DNA of 64,000 nt from an uncultured Parolsenella sp. Lineage in GTDB: Bacteria; Actinomycetota; Coriobacteriia; Coriobacteriales; Atopobiaceae. The stretch spans positions 62,001 to 126,000 of the forward strand of contig NZ_CAKUIH010000002.1 of assembly GCF_934660935.1 (NCBI RefSeq). Reading direction: 5' to 3'. The translations under genes were made by a program, and so were the position numbers. Shown here piece by piece: positions 28,301-36,794 of this stretch (positions are counted from its first letter, which is position 1; each line of letters begins with the position of its first letter). The notes under the pieces are model-generated. The model saw nothing but the letters and a program-made list of their open reading frames with translations, searched no databases and was not told where the DNA came from.

Positions 28301-29970
28301 AGGTCTACCCCTGGATCGCCGAGGTGCGTCAGTCCACGCCTGGTGTCGGCCTCATCTCGCCGCCGCCGCACCACGACATCTACTCCATCGAGGACCTTGC
28401 CGAGCTCATCTTCGACCTCAAGAACGCCAATCCCGGTGCTCGCATCAGCGTGAAGCTCTGTGCCCTCGCAGGCGTGGGCACCATCGCGACGGGCGTTGCC
28501 AAGGGTGGTGCCGACAAGATCACGATTAGCGGCCACAATGGCGGCACCGGCGCCGCCCCGCGCGACTCGATTTGGCACGCTGGCATCCCGTTCGAGATCG
28601 GCCTGGCCGAGACCCAGCAGACGCTCCTCATGAACGGCCTGCGCAGCCGCGTCGTCGTCGAGACGGACGGCAAGCTCATGGACGGCCGAGACGTCGCCAT
28701 CGCGGCGCTCCTCGGCGCGGAGGAGTTTGGCTTCGCGACGATGCCGCTCGTTGCTATGGGCTGCCTCATGCAGCGCGACTGCCAGCAGGACACCTGCCCG
28801 GCCGGTATCGCCACGCAGAACTGCAAGCTCCGCGGCCGCTTCACGGGCACGCCCGAGCAGGTCGTCAACTTCATGGAGTTCACGGCCGCCGAGCTGCGCG
28901 AGATCATGGCGCGCCTGGGCTTCCGCACCGTTGACGAGATGGTGGGCCACCCCGAGTGCCTGCGCCAGGTCGAGGTCGAGGGCAACTGGAAGGCCAACGA
29001 GGTCGACCTCTCTCGCGTGCTCGCGAACGGGACGAACGAGTTCGGCCGCAACATCCCGGGTGCCGAGGGCCGTCACTTCCTGCCGAGCATGGCTCCCGAC
29101 CTCGAGCTCGAGCGCACGCTCGACGCGACGCTGCTCGTGCCCTACACCGCGAGCGCCCGCAAGCACCTCGAGCCCATCCGCTTCCATGCCGATATCGACA
29201 ACGTGAACCGCTGCGTGGGCACGATGCTCGGCCATGAGGTCACCGCGGCGCACCCCGAGGGACTTCCCGAGGGCTCCGTCACCGTCGACTGCACGGGCTC
29301 GGGCGGCCAGAGCTTCGGCGCGTTCCTGCCGAAGGGCGTCACGCTCAACATCGAGGGCGACGCGAACGACTACTTCGGCAAGGGCCTCTCCGGCGGCATC
29401 CTCTCCGTGCGTCCGCCCAAGCGTTCGAACTACAAGTTCGACGAGAACATCATCGTGGGCAACGTCGCGTTCTATGGCGCCACGAGCGGCAAGGGCTTCG
29501 TGAACGGTCTCGCCGGCCAGCGCTTCGCCGTGCGAAACTCGGGCGCCACGGTCGTCGTCGAGGGCGTGGGCAACCACGGCTGCGAGTACATGACGGGTGG
29601 CGTAGCCGTCGTGCTCGGCGAGGTTGGCCTCAACTTCGCGGCTGGCATGAGCGGTGGCGTGGCCTACGTGTTCGACGAGTTCGGCACGCTCGCGGGACGC
29701 TGCAACACCGACATGGTGGAGCTCAAGGAACCCACGGCTGACGAGCTCGAGTTCGTCCGCGGCCTGGTCGAGGAGCACGTCGCCCGCACCTCGAGCCCGC
29801 GCGGCATCAAGATGCTCTATCGCTTCGAGACGTACGGGAAGAAGTTCGTGAAGGTGATTCCGCGCGATTACGAGCACGTTCTCGAGGCTGTCGCTGCTGC
29901 CGAGGCGGCGGGTAAGTCTCACGAGGAGGCCCTGCAGGTGGCCTTCGATCAGATCACGGGGAGGAACTAG
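25324..29970 (+). CDS. gltB: Glutamate synthase, large subunit
   Basis: Transfers the glutamine amide nitrogen to 2-oxoglutarate. The N-terminal amidotransferase domain should be exposed by cleavage before Cys23 (HDACGIGAIA), leaving Cys as nucleophile. The FMN/synthase domain follows; the 3Fe-4S cysteines sit in CLMQRDCQQDTC near residue 1146. The C-terminal beta-helix domain carries the GxxxG repeats (for example GSGGQSFGAF). 1548 residues is typical. gltD begins one base after the stop, and the P1 and P2 palindromes bracket the pair. Confidence 0.97.
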   Translation: MESHQYNASQTGLYRPSYEHDACGIGAIASLKGVKSHQTLDDALSVLVNLEHRGGKGLERNTGDGAGVLFQIPHRFFRKEAQKEGQLLPDEGDYGVAMLFFPHSDETGETDGVADSTAVQAAIRVFEEGCAECGVPLMFWRRVPVDPHDLGDTAKACMPTILQAFLRRPEGVAAGQDFERKLYVCRRTIERAADANPALANKIFYVCSMSSRTIVYKGMLVATQMRRFYTDLSDAAVETALALVHSRYSTNTTPSWERAHPNRYIIHNGEINTLRGNVSWIRAREPNLYSPVLQHDLEKVLPIINREGSDSAILDNVLEFLTMNGRPLDRAVTLMIPEPWDHNPNLSEKRRAYDSYQSMLMEPWDGPAAIAFTDGRILGAALDRNGLRPARYYVTRDDRIILSSEVGTIDVEPENILRTGCLGPGEMLEVDPSQGRVIWNDEIRDKYANEKPYRDWLGDETLDIHDLREPAADELPAEPDEDLRLTERMAKLGYHYDDVDELIRPMATAAKVPLASMGVDAPLAVLSKRTRSFFDYFHQLFAQVTNPPIDALRESLVTSSVLYLGNHGNLLEDCRDTCRLVRLQGPLLTHDAFRRICAIDRVGFKTQVFHATYPVDGGEGALEAALEKLDADIEAAVRGGVNIVVISDRAAAGEVPIPSLLSLGSVHNHLIRTGVRMLADIVVETGDAICAHDFACLVGYSASGIYPYMAHECIRDLVAKGAIDLPGDEAVANYDRAVTAGITSIMSKMGISTMQGYHSAQIFEIIGLADGLVDRYFTSTTTSVGGLDIEGVQREQNERYAAAMALAKSSSPNQLPSLGLTKWRPIDGEEHLIEPRAIYLLQRACTEGDMDLFREYGEVIHRSGRAVTLRDLLDFDAVRRTPVPLEEVEPVSEIVKRFNTGAMSYGSISKEAHETLAIAMNRLHGRSNTGEGGEDPAREVPLPNGDSKKSAIKQVASGRFGVTSRYLSSAIEIQIKMAQGAKPGEGGHLPGKKVYPWIAEVRQSTPGVGLISPPPHHDIYSIEDLAELIFDLKNANPGARISVKLCALAGVGTIATGVAKGGADKITISGHNGGTGAAPRDSIWHAGIPFEIGLAETQQTLLMNGLRSRVVVETDGKLMDGRDVAIAALLGAEEFGFATMPLVAMGCLMQRDCQQDTCPAGIATQNCKLRGRFTGTPEQVVNFMEFTAAELREIMARLGFRTVDEMVGHPECLRQVEVEGNWKANEVDLSRVLANGTNEFGRNIPGAEGRHFLPSMAPDLELERTLDATLLVPYTASARKHLEPIRFHADIDNVNRCVGTMLGHEVTAAHPEGLPEGSVTVDCTGSGGQSFGAFLPKGVTLNIEGDANDYFGKGLSGGILSVRPPKRSNYKFDENIIVGNVAFYGATSGKGFVNGLAGQRFAVRNSGATVVVEGVGNHGCEYMTGGVAVVLGEVGLNFAAGMSGGVAYVFDEFGTLAGRCNTDMVELKEPTADELEFVRGLVEEHVARTSSPRGIKMLYRFETYGKKFVKVIPRDYEHVLEAVAAAEAAGKSHEEALQVAFDQITGRN

Positions 29971-29971
29971 C

Positions 29972-31453
29972 ATGGGCAAGCCAGGAGCGTTTCTCGAGCA
30001 CGGCAGGCAGGCCCATGGGCTTCGTGACGTGGCCGAGCGTACGGGTGACTACAACGAGCTCTACGAGCTGCTCACGCCCGAGCAGCAGCAGGTGCAGGCA
30101 AGCCGCTGCATGATGTGCGGCGTGGCCTTCTGCCAGACGGGCATCTCGTTTGGCAAGGCACGTCCGAGTGGTTGTCCCTTGCACAACCTCATTCCCGAGT
30201 GGAACGACCTCGTCTATCGCGGCCAGTGGGAGGAGGCGGCCGAGCGTCTGGCACTGACCTCTCCCATGCCCGAGTTCACGAGCCGCGTGTGTCCGGCGCT
30301 GTGCGAGGCGGCCTGCAACCTTGGCCGTGCCGACGAGCCGGAGACGATTCACGACAACGAGCGCGCCATCAGCGACTGGCAGTGGGCGCACGGCGGCCCG
30401 GCTCGCTTCGCTCCTGCGGGGGCAGACGCGCCGAGCGTGGCCGTGGTGGGCTCCGGTCCCGCCGGCCTCGTCAGTGCCTGGGAACTCGCGCGCCGCGGTG
30501 CCCGCGTGACCGTGGTCGAGCGTCATGACCGTGCTGGCGGCCTGCTCATGTACGGCATCCCCAACATGAAGCTCGAGAAGGACGTCGTGAAGCGTCGCGT
30601 CGAGCTCATGCGCGAGCTGGGCATCGAGTTCCGCCTGGGTGTCGACGCGAGTGACGCCACGGTCGCGGCCGCGCTCAAGGACGAGTTCGACGCCGTTGTG
30701 GTCGCCGCGGGCGCGTGCAAGCCGCGTGGCCTTGCCGCCGCGGGCTATGACGAGGGACTCGCTGCCGGTGGCGTGGTCTACGCGGTCGACTACCTTACGA
30801 GTGCCACGCGCTCGGTGCTTGACGGCGGCGCGCCGGCGATTGACGCTGCGGGCAAGGACGTCGTGGTCATCGGCGGCGGCGACACGGGTAACGACTGCCT
30901 GGGCACCGCGGTGCGCCAGGGCGCGCGTTCCGTGCGCCAGTTCGAGTTCCTGAGCTGCCCTCCGGAGGAGCGCGCGGCTGGAGACGCCTGGCCGCAATGG
31001 CCCAACGTCAAGAAGACCGATTACGGCCAGGTCGAGGCCATCGACCTCATGGGCGGCGAGATGCGCGAGTGGGGCGTTGACACGCTCGAGGTGCTGTTCG
31101 ACGAAGACGGCGGCGTCCGTGGCCTGCGTGTGGTCGACCTTGACTGGAGCCATGGGAAGCCCGAGCGCGTCGAGGGCTCCGAGCGTGAGGTGCCGGCGCA
31201 GCTCGTGCTCATCGCCTGCGGCTTCACCGGTCCCGAGGCTAGCGTGGTCGAGGCCTTCGGCGCGAAGATCGCCGAGAAGGGCCGTCCGCTGCCCGTTATG
31301 GCGACGGCAAACTCGCACCGCACGGCCGCGAGCGTCGCCGGCAAGCCCGTCTTCACCGCTGGCGACGCCCGCAACGGCTCCACCCTCGTCGTGACCGCCA
31401 TGGCCGACGCCCTCGCCTGTGCCGCCGAGGTCGCCGCGACCCTGGGTCTGTAA
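29972..31453 (+). CDS. gltD: Glutamate synthase, small subunit
   Basis: FAD/NAD(P)H-dependent electron donor to GltB. The N-terminal cysteine region CMMCGVAFCQTG and CPALCEAACNLG carries the two 4Fe-4S clusters. A first dinucleotide fold follows (VVGSGPAGLVSAWELARRGA near residue 152), then a second (VVIGGGDTGNDCLG near 297). 493 residues is typical. It is translationally linked to gltB. Confidence 0.96.
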   Translation: MGKPGAFLEHGRQAHGLRDVAERTGDYNELYELLTPEQQQVQASRCMMCGVAFCQTGISFGKARPSGCPLHNLIPEWNDLVYRGQWEEAAERLALTSPMPEFTSRVCPALCEAACNLGRADEPETIHDNERAISDWQWAHGGPARFAPAGADAPSVAVVGSGPAGLVSAWELARRGARVTVVERHDRAGGLLMYGIPNMKLEKDVVKRRVELMRELGIEFRLGVDASDATVAAALKDEFDAVVVAAGACKPRGLAAAGYDEGLAAGGVVYAVDYLTSATRSVLDGGAPAIDAAGKDVVVIGGGDTGNDCLGTAVRQGARSVRQFEFLSCPPEERAAGDAWPQWPNVKKTDYGQVEAIDLMGGEMREWGVDTLEVLFDEDGGVRGLRVVDLDWSHGKPERVEGSEREVPAQLVLIACGFTGPEASVVEAFGAKIAEKGRPLPVMATANSHRTAASVAGKPVFTAGDARNGSTLVVTAMADALACAAEVAATLGL

Positions 31454-31460
31454 GTGGCAA

Positions 31461-31493
31461 AACCTGAAAAAGGGACAGTCCCTTTTTCAGGTT
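31461..31493. repeat. GGGACWGTCCC palindrome P2 (CCTGAAAA arm type)
   Basis: Perfect 16-bp arms (31461-31476 and 31478-31493) around a single central A, followed by TTTCG. It may terminate gltBD. Confidence 0.9.
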
Positions 31494-31498
31494 TTTCG

Positions 31499-31534
31499 AG
31501 ACCCGCTGGGGGGAGTCCCTTGGCGGGTCTTTTC
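31499..31534 (+). terminator. Terminator after gltD
   Basis: AGACCCGC (31499-31506) with GCGGGTCT (31523-31530), an inner GGG/CCC pair and TTTT. It directly follows palindrome P2. Confidence 0.75.
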
Positions 31535-31579
31535 GTTTGCTACTATCACGGGGGATACTGACGACGATAGGAGAGAGAC

Positions 31580-32068
31580 ATGTATCTTCATGAGAACCCT
31601 GAGTTCAAGAGGGAGAGCTTCGTGTCCCTGCTCATGGCCGAGCTCGTGGGCCTTGGCACCACGATGTGCGCCGCGATGGACGCAAACCCTGGATTCGTGC
31701 CCTGCGGCCATGCGTTTGACGTGCTTCTCGAGGGCCTCGAGGCGGCCGCTGTCCCTGCTCCCTTGGAGACCCTCCGCGAGCAGGCGGATAAGGTCCACGC
31801 GCGCAGCGAGCACATCGCAGAGCACCGTGGGGTGCCCCGTGGAGCCGTGACCTGTCCGTATGCCGGCCCTGGTAGGGAACCGATCGCGGATGCCGTTTCA
31901 GATGTCCAGATGGCTGCGTGCGCCGTTGAGGACTCCGGTTGCGAGAACGAGGAGGCTTGCGTAGCCATTGCTCGCGTGCTTGCTGGCATTGGCGACCCGC
32001 ACTCCGATGCCGCCGCGGTTGCGGAGCAGGCCGCCGAGGCCCTTCGCCTGGCTCATCAGTTCGACTAG
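31580..32068 (+). CDS. Uncharacterised soluble protein
   Basis: 162 residues, acidic and Ala/Glu-rich, with no signal peptide and no membrane segment. AGGAGAGAGAC lies just before ATG 31580 and supports translation. Cysteines are scattered without a CxxC pattern. I do not recognise a family. It stands alone between two terminators. Confidence 0.6.
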   Translation: MYLHENPEFKRESFVSLLMAELVGLGTTMCAAMDANPGFVPCGHAFDVLLEGLEAAAVPAPLETLREQADKVHARSEHIAEHRGVPRGAVTCPYAGPGREPIADAVSDVQMAACAVEDSGCENEEACVAIARVLAGIGDPHSDAAAVAEQAAEALRLAHQFD

Positions 32069-32069
32069 A

Positions 32070-32130
32070 CTCGCCGCGGCCAGTGGCCGTACCTCGCAGT
32101 AAAGATTGGCTCGCCGCGGCCAGTGGCCGT
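32070..32130. repeat. 40-bp-period tandem duplication
   Basis: Two identical copies of a 21-base unit at 32070-32090 and 32110-32130 (start CTCGCCGCGGCC) directly after the upstream stop codon. Each can form a GGCC-AGT-GGCC hairpin. Confidence 0.75.
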
Positions 32131-32146
32131 CAGCGCGGTAAAGACG

Positions 32147-32216
32147 AATCCCCCGGTTCTGATGCCTCTTCTCGCGCAGCTGCGTGCGAGAACGGCGCTA
32201 GGACCGGGGGATTTCG
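32147..32216. terminator. Two-way terminator between convergent genes
   Basis: A 14-bp stem (32147-32160 with 32200-32213; core CCCCCGGT/ACCGGGGG, one wobble) encloses a second hairpin TTCTCGC/GCGAGAA. T tracts flank it on the plus side and, more weakly, on the minus side. It probably serves both the 162-residue protein gene and the MetE-like gene that meets it. Confidence 0.75.
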
Positions 32217-32322
32217 TTTGGACGTGCTAATTGGGACGTGCTTGTTTGGCCGCACTTGCCGGACATGCTTGCCGGTCGTGCTTGCCCGGACGCGTCCGTT
32301 GGCCGTACCTGTGGCGGCCGCC

Positions 32323-33456
32323 TTACGCCTCGCCCCAGACCTTCTCGGCGACGCGCTTGACGAGGGCGACCTTGGCCCACTGCTCGTCCTCGGTGAGCTT
32401 GTTGCCGCACTCGCAGGAGGCGAAGCCGCACTGCGGGGAGAGGTAGAGGTTCTCGAGCGGCACGTACTTGGCCGCCTCGTTGATGCGGCTGACGAGAAGA
32501 TCCTCGTCCTCGAGGCCCGGCTGCTTGGAGGTCACGAGGCCGAGCACGACCTTCTTGCCCTCGGCCACGTACTTGAGCGGCTCGAAGGTGCCGGCGCGCG
32601 GGGTATCGAACTCGAGGTAGAAGGCATCGACGTTCTCGTCGGCGAAGAGGTAGGGCGCGACGGGGTCATAGCCGCCCTCGAAGGCGTAGGTGGAGTGGTA
32701 GTTGCCACGGCAGACGTGCGTGGTGATCACGAGGTCCTCGGGCTTGCCCTCGATCGCGAGGTTGTTGAGGCGAACGCCGAGCTCGGAGACCTTCTGGATG
32801 TCGACCGGGCTCATGCCGGTCTTGGCGACGAAGTCCGTGTCGCAGTAGATGCCCCAGGTGCAGTCGTCGAACTGAATGGAGCGGCAGCCGGCGGCGTAGA
32901 GGTCTGCGATGACGGTGCGGTAGGCGGCAGCGATGTCCTCGATGAGGGCCTCGTCGTCGGCGTAGACGGAGCGCAGGCTCTCAACCTGGCCGTCACAGCG
33001 GTCGAGGATGACCTCGGAGTAGGTCTGGACGGGGGCGGGGACGGTCTGACGCGCGACCTGGCCGTCCTCCTCGAGGGCCTTCACGAACTTGAAGTGCTCG
33101 ACGAACGGGTGGTTCTCGCCGGAGATCTTGCCCGTGACGACGGCGGTGTCAGCGGTGGTCTCCTCGTCGTGGAACATATAGCCGGTGCGGCTCGTGCGGC
33201 GCTCGATGCCGTTCAGGCCCCACATGAAGTCGAGGTGCCAATAGCTGCGGCGGAACTCGCCATCGGTGATGACGTGCAGACCGGCGGCCTTCTGCTTGGC
33301 GACGAGGTCGCGGATGGCCTCGTTTTCGACCGCCGTGAGGGCGGCGTCGTCGATGACGCCGGCGGCGTGGTCCGCACGGGCCTGCTTGAGGACGTCCGGG
33401 CGCAGGAAGCTGCCGACGACGTCATAGCGGAACGGGGCATTGTGCTTGTAGGACAT
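32323..33456 (-). CDS. MetE-like methyltransferase, C-terminal catalytic domain only (paralogue 1)
   Basis: 377 residues of the cobalamin-independent methionine synthase catalytic-domain family (YxjG/YxjH type); the N-terminal half of full MetE is missing. Zinc ligands are visible: THVCRGN (His and Cys), the Glu of YLEFD, and the Cys of LSPQCGF. It probably transfers a methyl group to homocysteine or a related thiol; the donor is not evident. The start at 33456 (MSYKHNAPFRYD) follows AAGGAG, while a longer frame to 33588 lacks support. It is the last of three minus-strand sulfur genes. Confidence 0.85.
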   Translation of the reverse strand: MSYKHNAPFRYDVVGSFLRPDVLKQARADHAAGVIDDAALTAVENEAIRDLVAKQKAAGLHVITDGEFRRSYWHLDFMWGLNGIERRTSRTGYMFHDEETTADTAVVTGKISGENHPFVEHFKFVKALEEDGQVARQTVPAPVQTYSEVILDRCDGQVESLRSVYADDEALIEDIAAAYRTVIADLYAAGCRSIQFDDCTWGIYCDTDFVAKTGMSPVDIQKVSELGVRLNNLAIEGKPEDLVITTHVCRGNYHSTYAFEGGYDPVAPYLFADENVDAFYLEFDTPRAGTFEPLKYVAEGKKVVLGLVTSKQPGLEDEDLLVSRINEAAKYVPLENLYLSPQCGFASCECGNKLTEDEQWAKVALVKRVAEKVWGEA

Positions 33457-33573
33457 GGGTTTCTCCTTGGGTGTGAGGTGACTCGTGAGTGTCGCAAGAG
33501 CTTGGGAGATGTGCGCAATTATCATCTCTACCAGGCTCTTTGCTAGTCGTTTAACTAACCGACCAATTGGCTG

Positions 33574-33586
33574 GGAATAGTATTCC
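33574..33586. promoter_or_regulatory. Palindrome upstream of MetE-like paralogue 1
   Basis: GGAAT-AGT-ATTCC, a perfect 5-bp inverted repeat 118 bases before the gene. Nearby, 33544-33557 reads TAGT-6-ACTA. These are possible regulator sites. Confidence 0.35.
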
Positions 33587-33709
33587 ACGTCTGTGGGCTA
33601 TCCGGTACTACGCATCATGTATGCGAATGCATAGGATGAAGCTATGACACACGCGGGATGCCGAGAAAGGCGTGGCGCTTGCCGAGACGGTGAGCGATGG
33701 CCAAGAGAA

Positions 33710-33740
33710 GGGGCCCGGAACGGCTGGCGTCCCGGGCCCC
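33710..33740 (-). terminator. Terminator of MetE-like paralogue 2
   Basis: Perfect 9-bp stem GGGGCCCGG/CCGGGCCCC with a 13-nt loop, 50 bases after the paralogue 2 stop. Pyrimidine-rich sequence follows on the minus strand. Confidence 0.6.
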
Positions 33741-33790
33741 AAGGTTTTAATGTCACGGTAGTTGGCACGCCTGGCTGCGAGCCTCGCTGA

Positions 33791-34921
33791 CTATGCCTCG
33801 TCCGCGTCGTCCCAGACGGACTCCGCAACCTCGCGCACGAGCCTGAGCTTGTCCCACTGGACCTGCTCGGCGATCGAGTTGCCCTCCTCGGTGGAGGAGA
33901 AGCCGCACTGCGGGGAGAGGCAGAGACGCTCGAGGGGCACGATCTTCGCGGCCTCGGCGATGCGCGCACGGATGGCGTCCGGATCCTCGAGGCCAGCCGT
34001 CTTGGTGGTCACGAGGCCGAGGACGACGCGCTGGTCGGTGTCCGCCGGCAGGTGCCTGAGCGGCTCGAAGCTACCGGAGCGCTCGTCGTCGTACTCGAGG
34101 AAGAAGCCGTCAAAGCCGCGGATGCCCAGCAGGCGGCGCGCGATGGTCTCGTAGGTGCCCTCATAGAGCCAGTGGCTCATGAAGTTGCCCTTGCACATGT
34201 GGGTCGTGATGACCATGTCCTCCGGGCGGCCCTCGAGAGCCTCGTCGGTGATGTCGCCGAAGACGTCGATGAGCTCGTCGGGGTCATAGCCGCAGGCGAC
34301 GATCCTGTCGCGGAAGCGGCCCGAGAAGAGCGCGCCCCAGCTCGTGTCGTCAAGCTGCAGATAGCGGCAGCCGGCGTCATAGAAGGCGCGGATCGCGTCC
34401 TGATAGGTCTTGGCGAGGTCGTGGCGCAGCTCGTCGAGGTTGGCGTAGACGGGGTTCGCGGCGTACTGCTGGGAGAGGACCACGGAGTCAAGCGTGACCA
34501 TGTTGGGGCCGGCGATAGTCTGCTTGACGGGCGTGTCGCCGGCGAGCTTCTGCGTGCGGCGGAAACCGTCGAGGAAGGGATGGTTGGGGTCAAAGGAGAT
34601 GGGGGAGTCGACGTAGGTGCTCTGCATGACCTTCTCGACGCCGAAGCCGGCGGTCTTGAAGTCATACACCTTGATGCCGTTGAAGCCGGCGAGCCAGTCG
34701 AGGTGCCACCAGCGGCGACGAAACTCACCGTCGGTGACGGCGTGCAGGCCCACGGCCTTCTGCTTCTCGATGATCTTGGAGACCTCGGCGTCTTCGACCT
34801 CGCGAAGCTGCTCGAAGGAGATCTCTCCGGCGGCGTGCTTGGCGCGCGCGTCGTGGATTGCCTGCGGGCGGAGGAAACTGCCGACGATGTCATAGCGGAA
34901 GGGTGCGTTGAGCTTTGCCAT
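33791..34921 (-). CDS. MetE-like methyltransferase, C-terminal catalytic domain only (paralogue 2)
   Basis: 376 residues, clearly a paralogue of the next gene downstream (shared APFRYD.VGSFLRP start, VTDGEFRR, and the same zinc-site layout THMCKGN, LEYDDE, LSPQCGF). The two differ enough that their substrates may not be the same. AAAGGAG precedes ATG 34921. It has its own terminator, so it is probably transcribed apart from paralogue 1. The setting beside metY points to methionine or sulfur metabolism. Confidence 0.85.
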   Translation of the reverse strand: MAKLNAPFRYDIVGSFLRPQAIHDARAKHAAGEISFEQLREVEDAEVSKIIEKQKAVGLHAVTDGEFRRRWWHLDWLAGFNGIKVYDFKTAGFGVEKVMQSTYVDSPISFDPNHPFLDGFRRTQKLAGDTPVKQTIAGPNMVTLDSVVLSQQYAANPVYANLDELRHDLAKTYQDAIRAFYDAGCRYLQLDDTSWGALFSGRFRDRIVACGYDPDELIDVFGDITDEALEGRPEDMVITTHMCKGNFMSHWLYEGTYETIARRLLGIRGFDGFFLEYDDERSGSFEPLRHLPADTDQRVVLGLVTTKTAGLEDPDAIRARIAEAAKIVPLERLCLSPQCGFSSTEEGNSIAEQVQWDKLRLVREVAESVWDDADEA

Positions 34922-34949
34922 GATGGCTCCTTTGAGCTGTGGGTTCGTT

Positions 34950-34969
34950 GCGAAGAGGTGACGCTTCGC
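34950..34969 (-). other. Hairpin in the leader of MetE-like paralogue 2
   Basis: GCGAAG/CTTCGC, a 6-bp stem with an 8-nt loop, 30 bases before the start codon. No T tract. Confidence 0.35.
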
Positions 34970-35156
34970 CTGTTACGTGGGGCTTCCCCGCATGGAAGGC
35001 TGGGCGAGAGCGGCCACGAGACCAAGTATTACAGAGCGGTTGGTCATCCGGAAGAATCGATAGCTGATATGGTTATATAGCCTGAAACTATGGGGTTGCT
35101 GGGAGCCATTCGACGGCACGAGCGTCCTGGCGCTGTTCCTCCATGCGGCGAGTGCG

Positions 35157-35280
35157 ATCGGGCACTTCCACGGCATGCGGCCGGCGCGCCTGTGCCGTGC
35201 AAGTTGCACTTCCGCGTTGTGTATCGGGCGCTTCCGCGACGTGTGGCCTGCGTACCCGTGCCGCCCGTGCCACACAACCG
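35157..35280. repeat. Imperfect 66-bp tandem repeat
   Basis: Units start at 35157 and 35223 (ATCGGGC[A/G]CTTCC[A/G]CG, then a GTGCCGYCC-like end). It lies between metY and MetE-like paralogue 2. No gene with a ribosome site is seen here. Confidence 0.55.
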
Positions 35281-35294
35281 GCTCGCCAGCGCAC

Positions 35295-35325
35295 AAAAAG
35301 GGGCGGACCACCTGGCCCGCCCCTT
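35295..35325 (-). terminator. Terminator of metY
   Basis: On the minus strand AAGGGGCGG/CCGCCCCTT forms a 9-bp stem followed by TTTTTGTG. It ends 32 bases past the metY stop. Confidence 0.85.
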
Positions 35326-35357
35326 CCGAGTCGATGCGATTGTCTGCGGCTTGCGAA

Positions 35358-36665
35358 CTAGTCGAGGGCGGCGAAGCCACGCTCGAGGTCGGCGATGATG
35401 TCGTCGATGTGCTCCGTGCCGATGGAGAGGCGGATCGTGGACTGCGAGATGCCTACGTTGGCGAGCTCCTCGTCCGAGAGCTGGGAGTGCGTCGTGCTGG
35501 CCGGGTGGATCACGAGGCTCTTGACGTCAGCGACGTTGGCGAGCAGCGAGAAGAGCTGCAGGTTGTCGATGAACTTCCACGCGGCGTCCTTGCCGCCCTT
35601 GATCTCGAAGGTGAAGATCGAGGCGCCGCCGTTGGGGAAGTACTTCTCGTAGAGGTCGTGGTCGGGGTGGTCGGGGAGGCTCGGGTGGTTGACCTTCTCG
35701 ACGTGAGGGTTGTTCACGAGGTACTCGATGACCTTCTTGGTGTTCTCGGCATGGCGTTCGAGGCGAAGCGACAGGGTCTCGGTGCCCTGGAGCAGCAGGA
35801 ACGCGTTGAAGGGCGAGATGCAGGCGCCCTCGTCGCGGAGGAGGATCGCGCGGATGTAGGTCACGTACGCGGCGGCACCGCAGGCGTCGGCGAAGGAGAT
35901 GCCGTGGTAGGAGGGGTTGGGCTCGGCGATCTGCGGATACTTGCCAGAGGCCTTCCAATCAAAGTTGCCACCGTCGACGATCACGCCGCCAAGCGAGGTG
36001 CCGTGGCCGCCGATGAACTTCGTGGCGGAGTGGACGACGACGTTGGCACCATGCTCGAGCGGACGGAAGAGATACGGCGTGCCAAACGTGTTGTCCACGA
36101 CGACGGGCAGACCGTGCTTGTGGGCGATCTCGGAGATAGCGTCGATGTTGGGGATATCGGAGTTGGGGTTGCCGAGGGTCTCGAGGTAGATGAGGGTGGT
36201 GTTGTCCTGGATGGCCGCCTCGACCTCGTCGAGGTTGTGGGCGTCGACGAAGGTGGTCGTGATGCCGTACTGCGGGAGCGTGTGCTCGAGCAGGTTGTAG
36301 GAGCCGCCGTAGATGGTCTTCTGGGCGACCACGTGATCGCCGGCCTTGGCGAGCGCCTGGATGGCGTAGGTGATGGCGGCAGCGCCGGAGGCGACGGCGA
36401 GACCGGCCACGCCACCCTCGAGCGCGGCGATGCGGTCCTCGAAGACGCCCTGCGTGGAGTTGGTCAGGCGGCCGTAGATGTTGCCGGCGTCGGCAAGGCC
36501 GAAGCGGTCGGCGGCGTGCTGGGAGTTGCGGAAGACATAGCTCGTGGTCTGGTAGATGGGCACGGCGCGGGAGTCGGTGGCGGGATCGGCCGCCTCCTGG
36601 CCGACGTGGAGCTGAAGGGTCTCGAAGTGGAAGGTCTTCTCGGTCTCGGCGGTGATGTCAGACAT
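35358..36665 (-). CDS. metY: O-acetylhomoserine sulfhydrylase (homocysteine synthase)
   Basis: PLP enzyme that makes homocysteine from O-acetylhomoserine and sulfide. The PLP lysine is in VVHSATKFIGGHG near residue 210. Other family motifs are YGRLTNSTQ, ASGAAAITYA and NPNSDIPNI. 435 residues matches MetY rather than the shorter cystathionine gamma-synthase. ATG 36665 has AGGAGG upstream. The roughly 330-base leader holds a Met-rich leader peptide and a terminator, so expression is probably set by methionine supply. Confidence 0.95.
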   Translation of the reverse strand: MSDITAETEKTFHFETLQLHVGQEAADPATDSRAVPIYQTTSYVFRNSQHAADRFGLADAGNIYGRLTNSTQGVFEDRIAALEGGVAGLAVASGAAAITYAIQALAKAGDHVVAQKTIYGGSYNLLEHTLPQYGITTTFVDAHNLDEVEAAIQDNTTLIYLETLGNPNSDIPNIDAISEIAHKHGLPVVVDNTFGTPYLFRPLEHGANVVVHSATKFIGGHGTSLGGVIVDGGNFDWKASGKYPQIAEPNPSYHGISFADACGAAAYVTYIRAILLRDEGACISPFNAFLLLQGTETLSLRLERHAENTKKVIEYLVNNPHVEKVNHPSLPDHPDHDLYEKYFPNGGASIFTFEIKGGKDAAWKFIDNLQLFSLLANVADVKSLVIHPASTTHSQLSDEELANVGISQSTIRLSIGTEHIDDIIADLERGFAALD

Positions 36666-36794
36666 GGGTTCCTCCTAAAGGATGGTTCTTGCGGGATATT
36701 GGTCGAGCGGGTTCTTGTTGGATTCGATGGGCGTGTTTGAGGCTTCGACGCTGCGATCGTGTTGCCTGCCGACGCGCCGAACGGGGTAGCTGCC

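Noticed and set aside
24898..29979. 1693-codon minus-strand frame across gltB
   Set aside because: It is a shadow of gltB codon bias. The translated sequence is His/Asp/Val-rich and matches nothing, and the plus strand encodes full glutamate synthase.
32195..32446. Plus-strand frames opposite the end of MetE-like paralogue 1
   Set aside because: They are antisense to a recognised gene and driven by repeat and terminator sequence.
33457..33588. Longer start for MetE-like paralogue 1
   Set aside because: The extra 44 residues are not family-like and have no ribosome site, while AAGGAG stands before the start at 33456.
34973..35110. Possible leader peptide upstream of MetE-like paralogue 2 (MTNRSVILGL frame)
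   Set aside because: It has no Met or Cys run, no ribosome site and no terminator before the gene.
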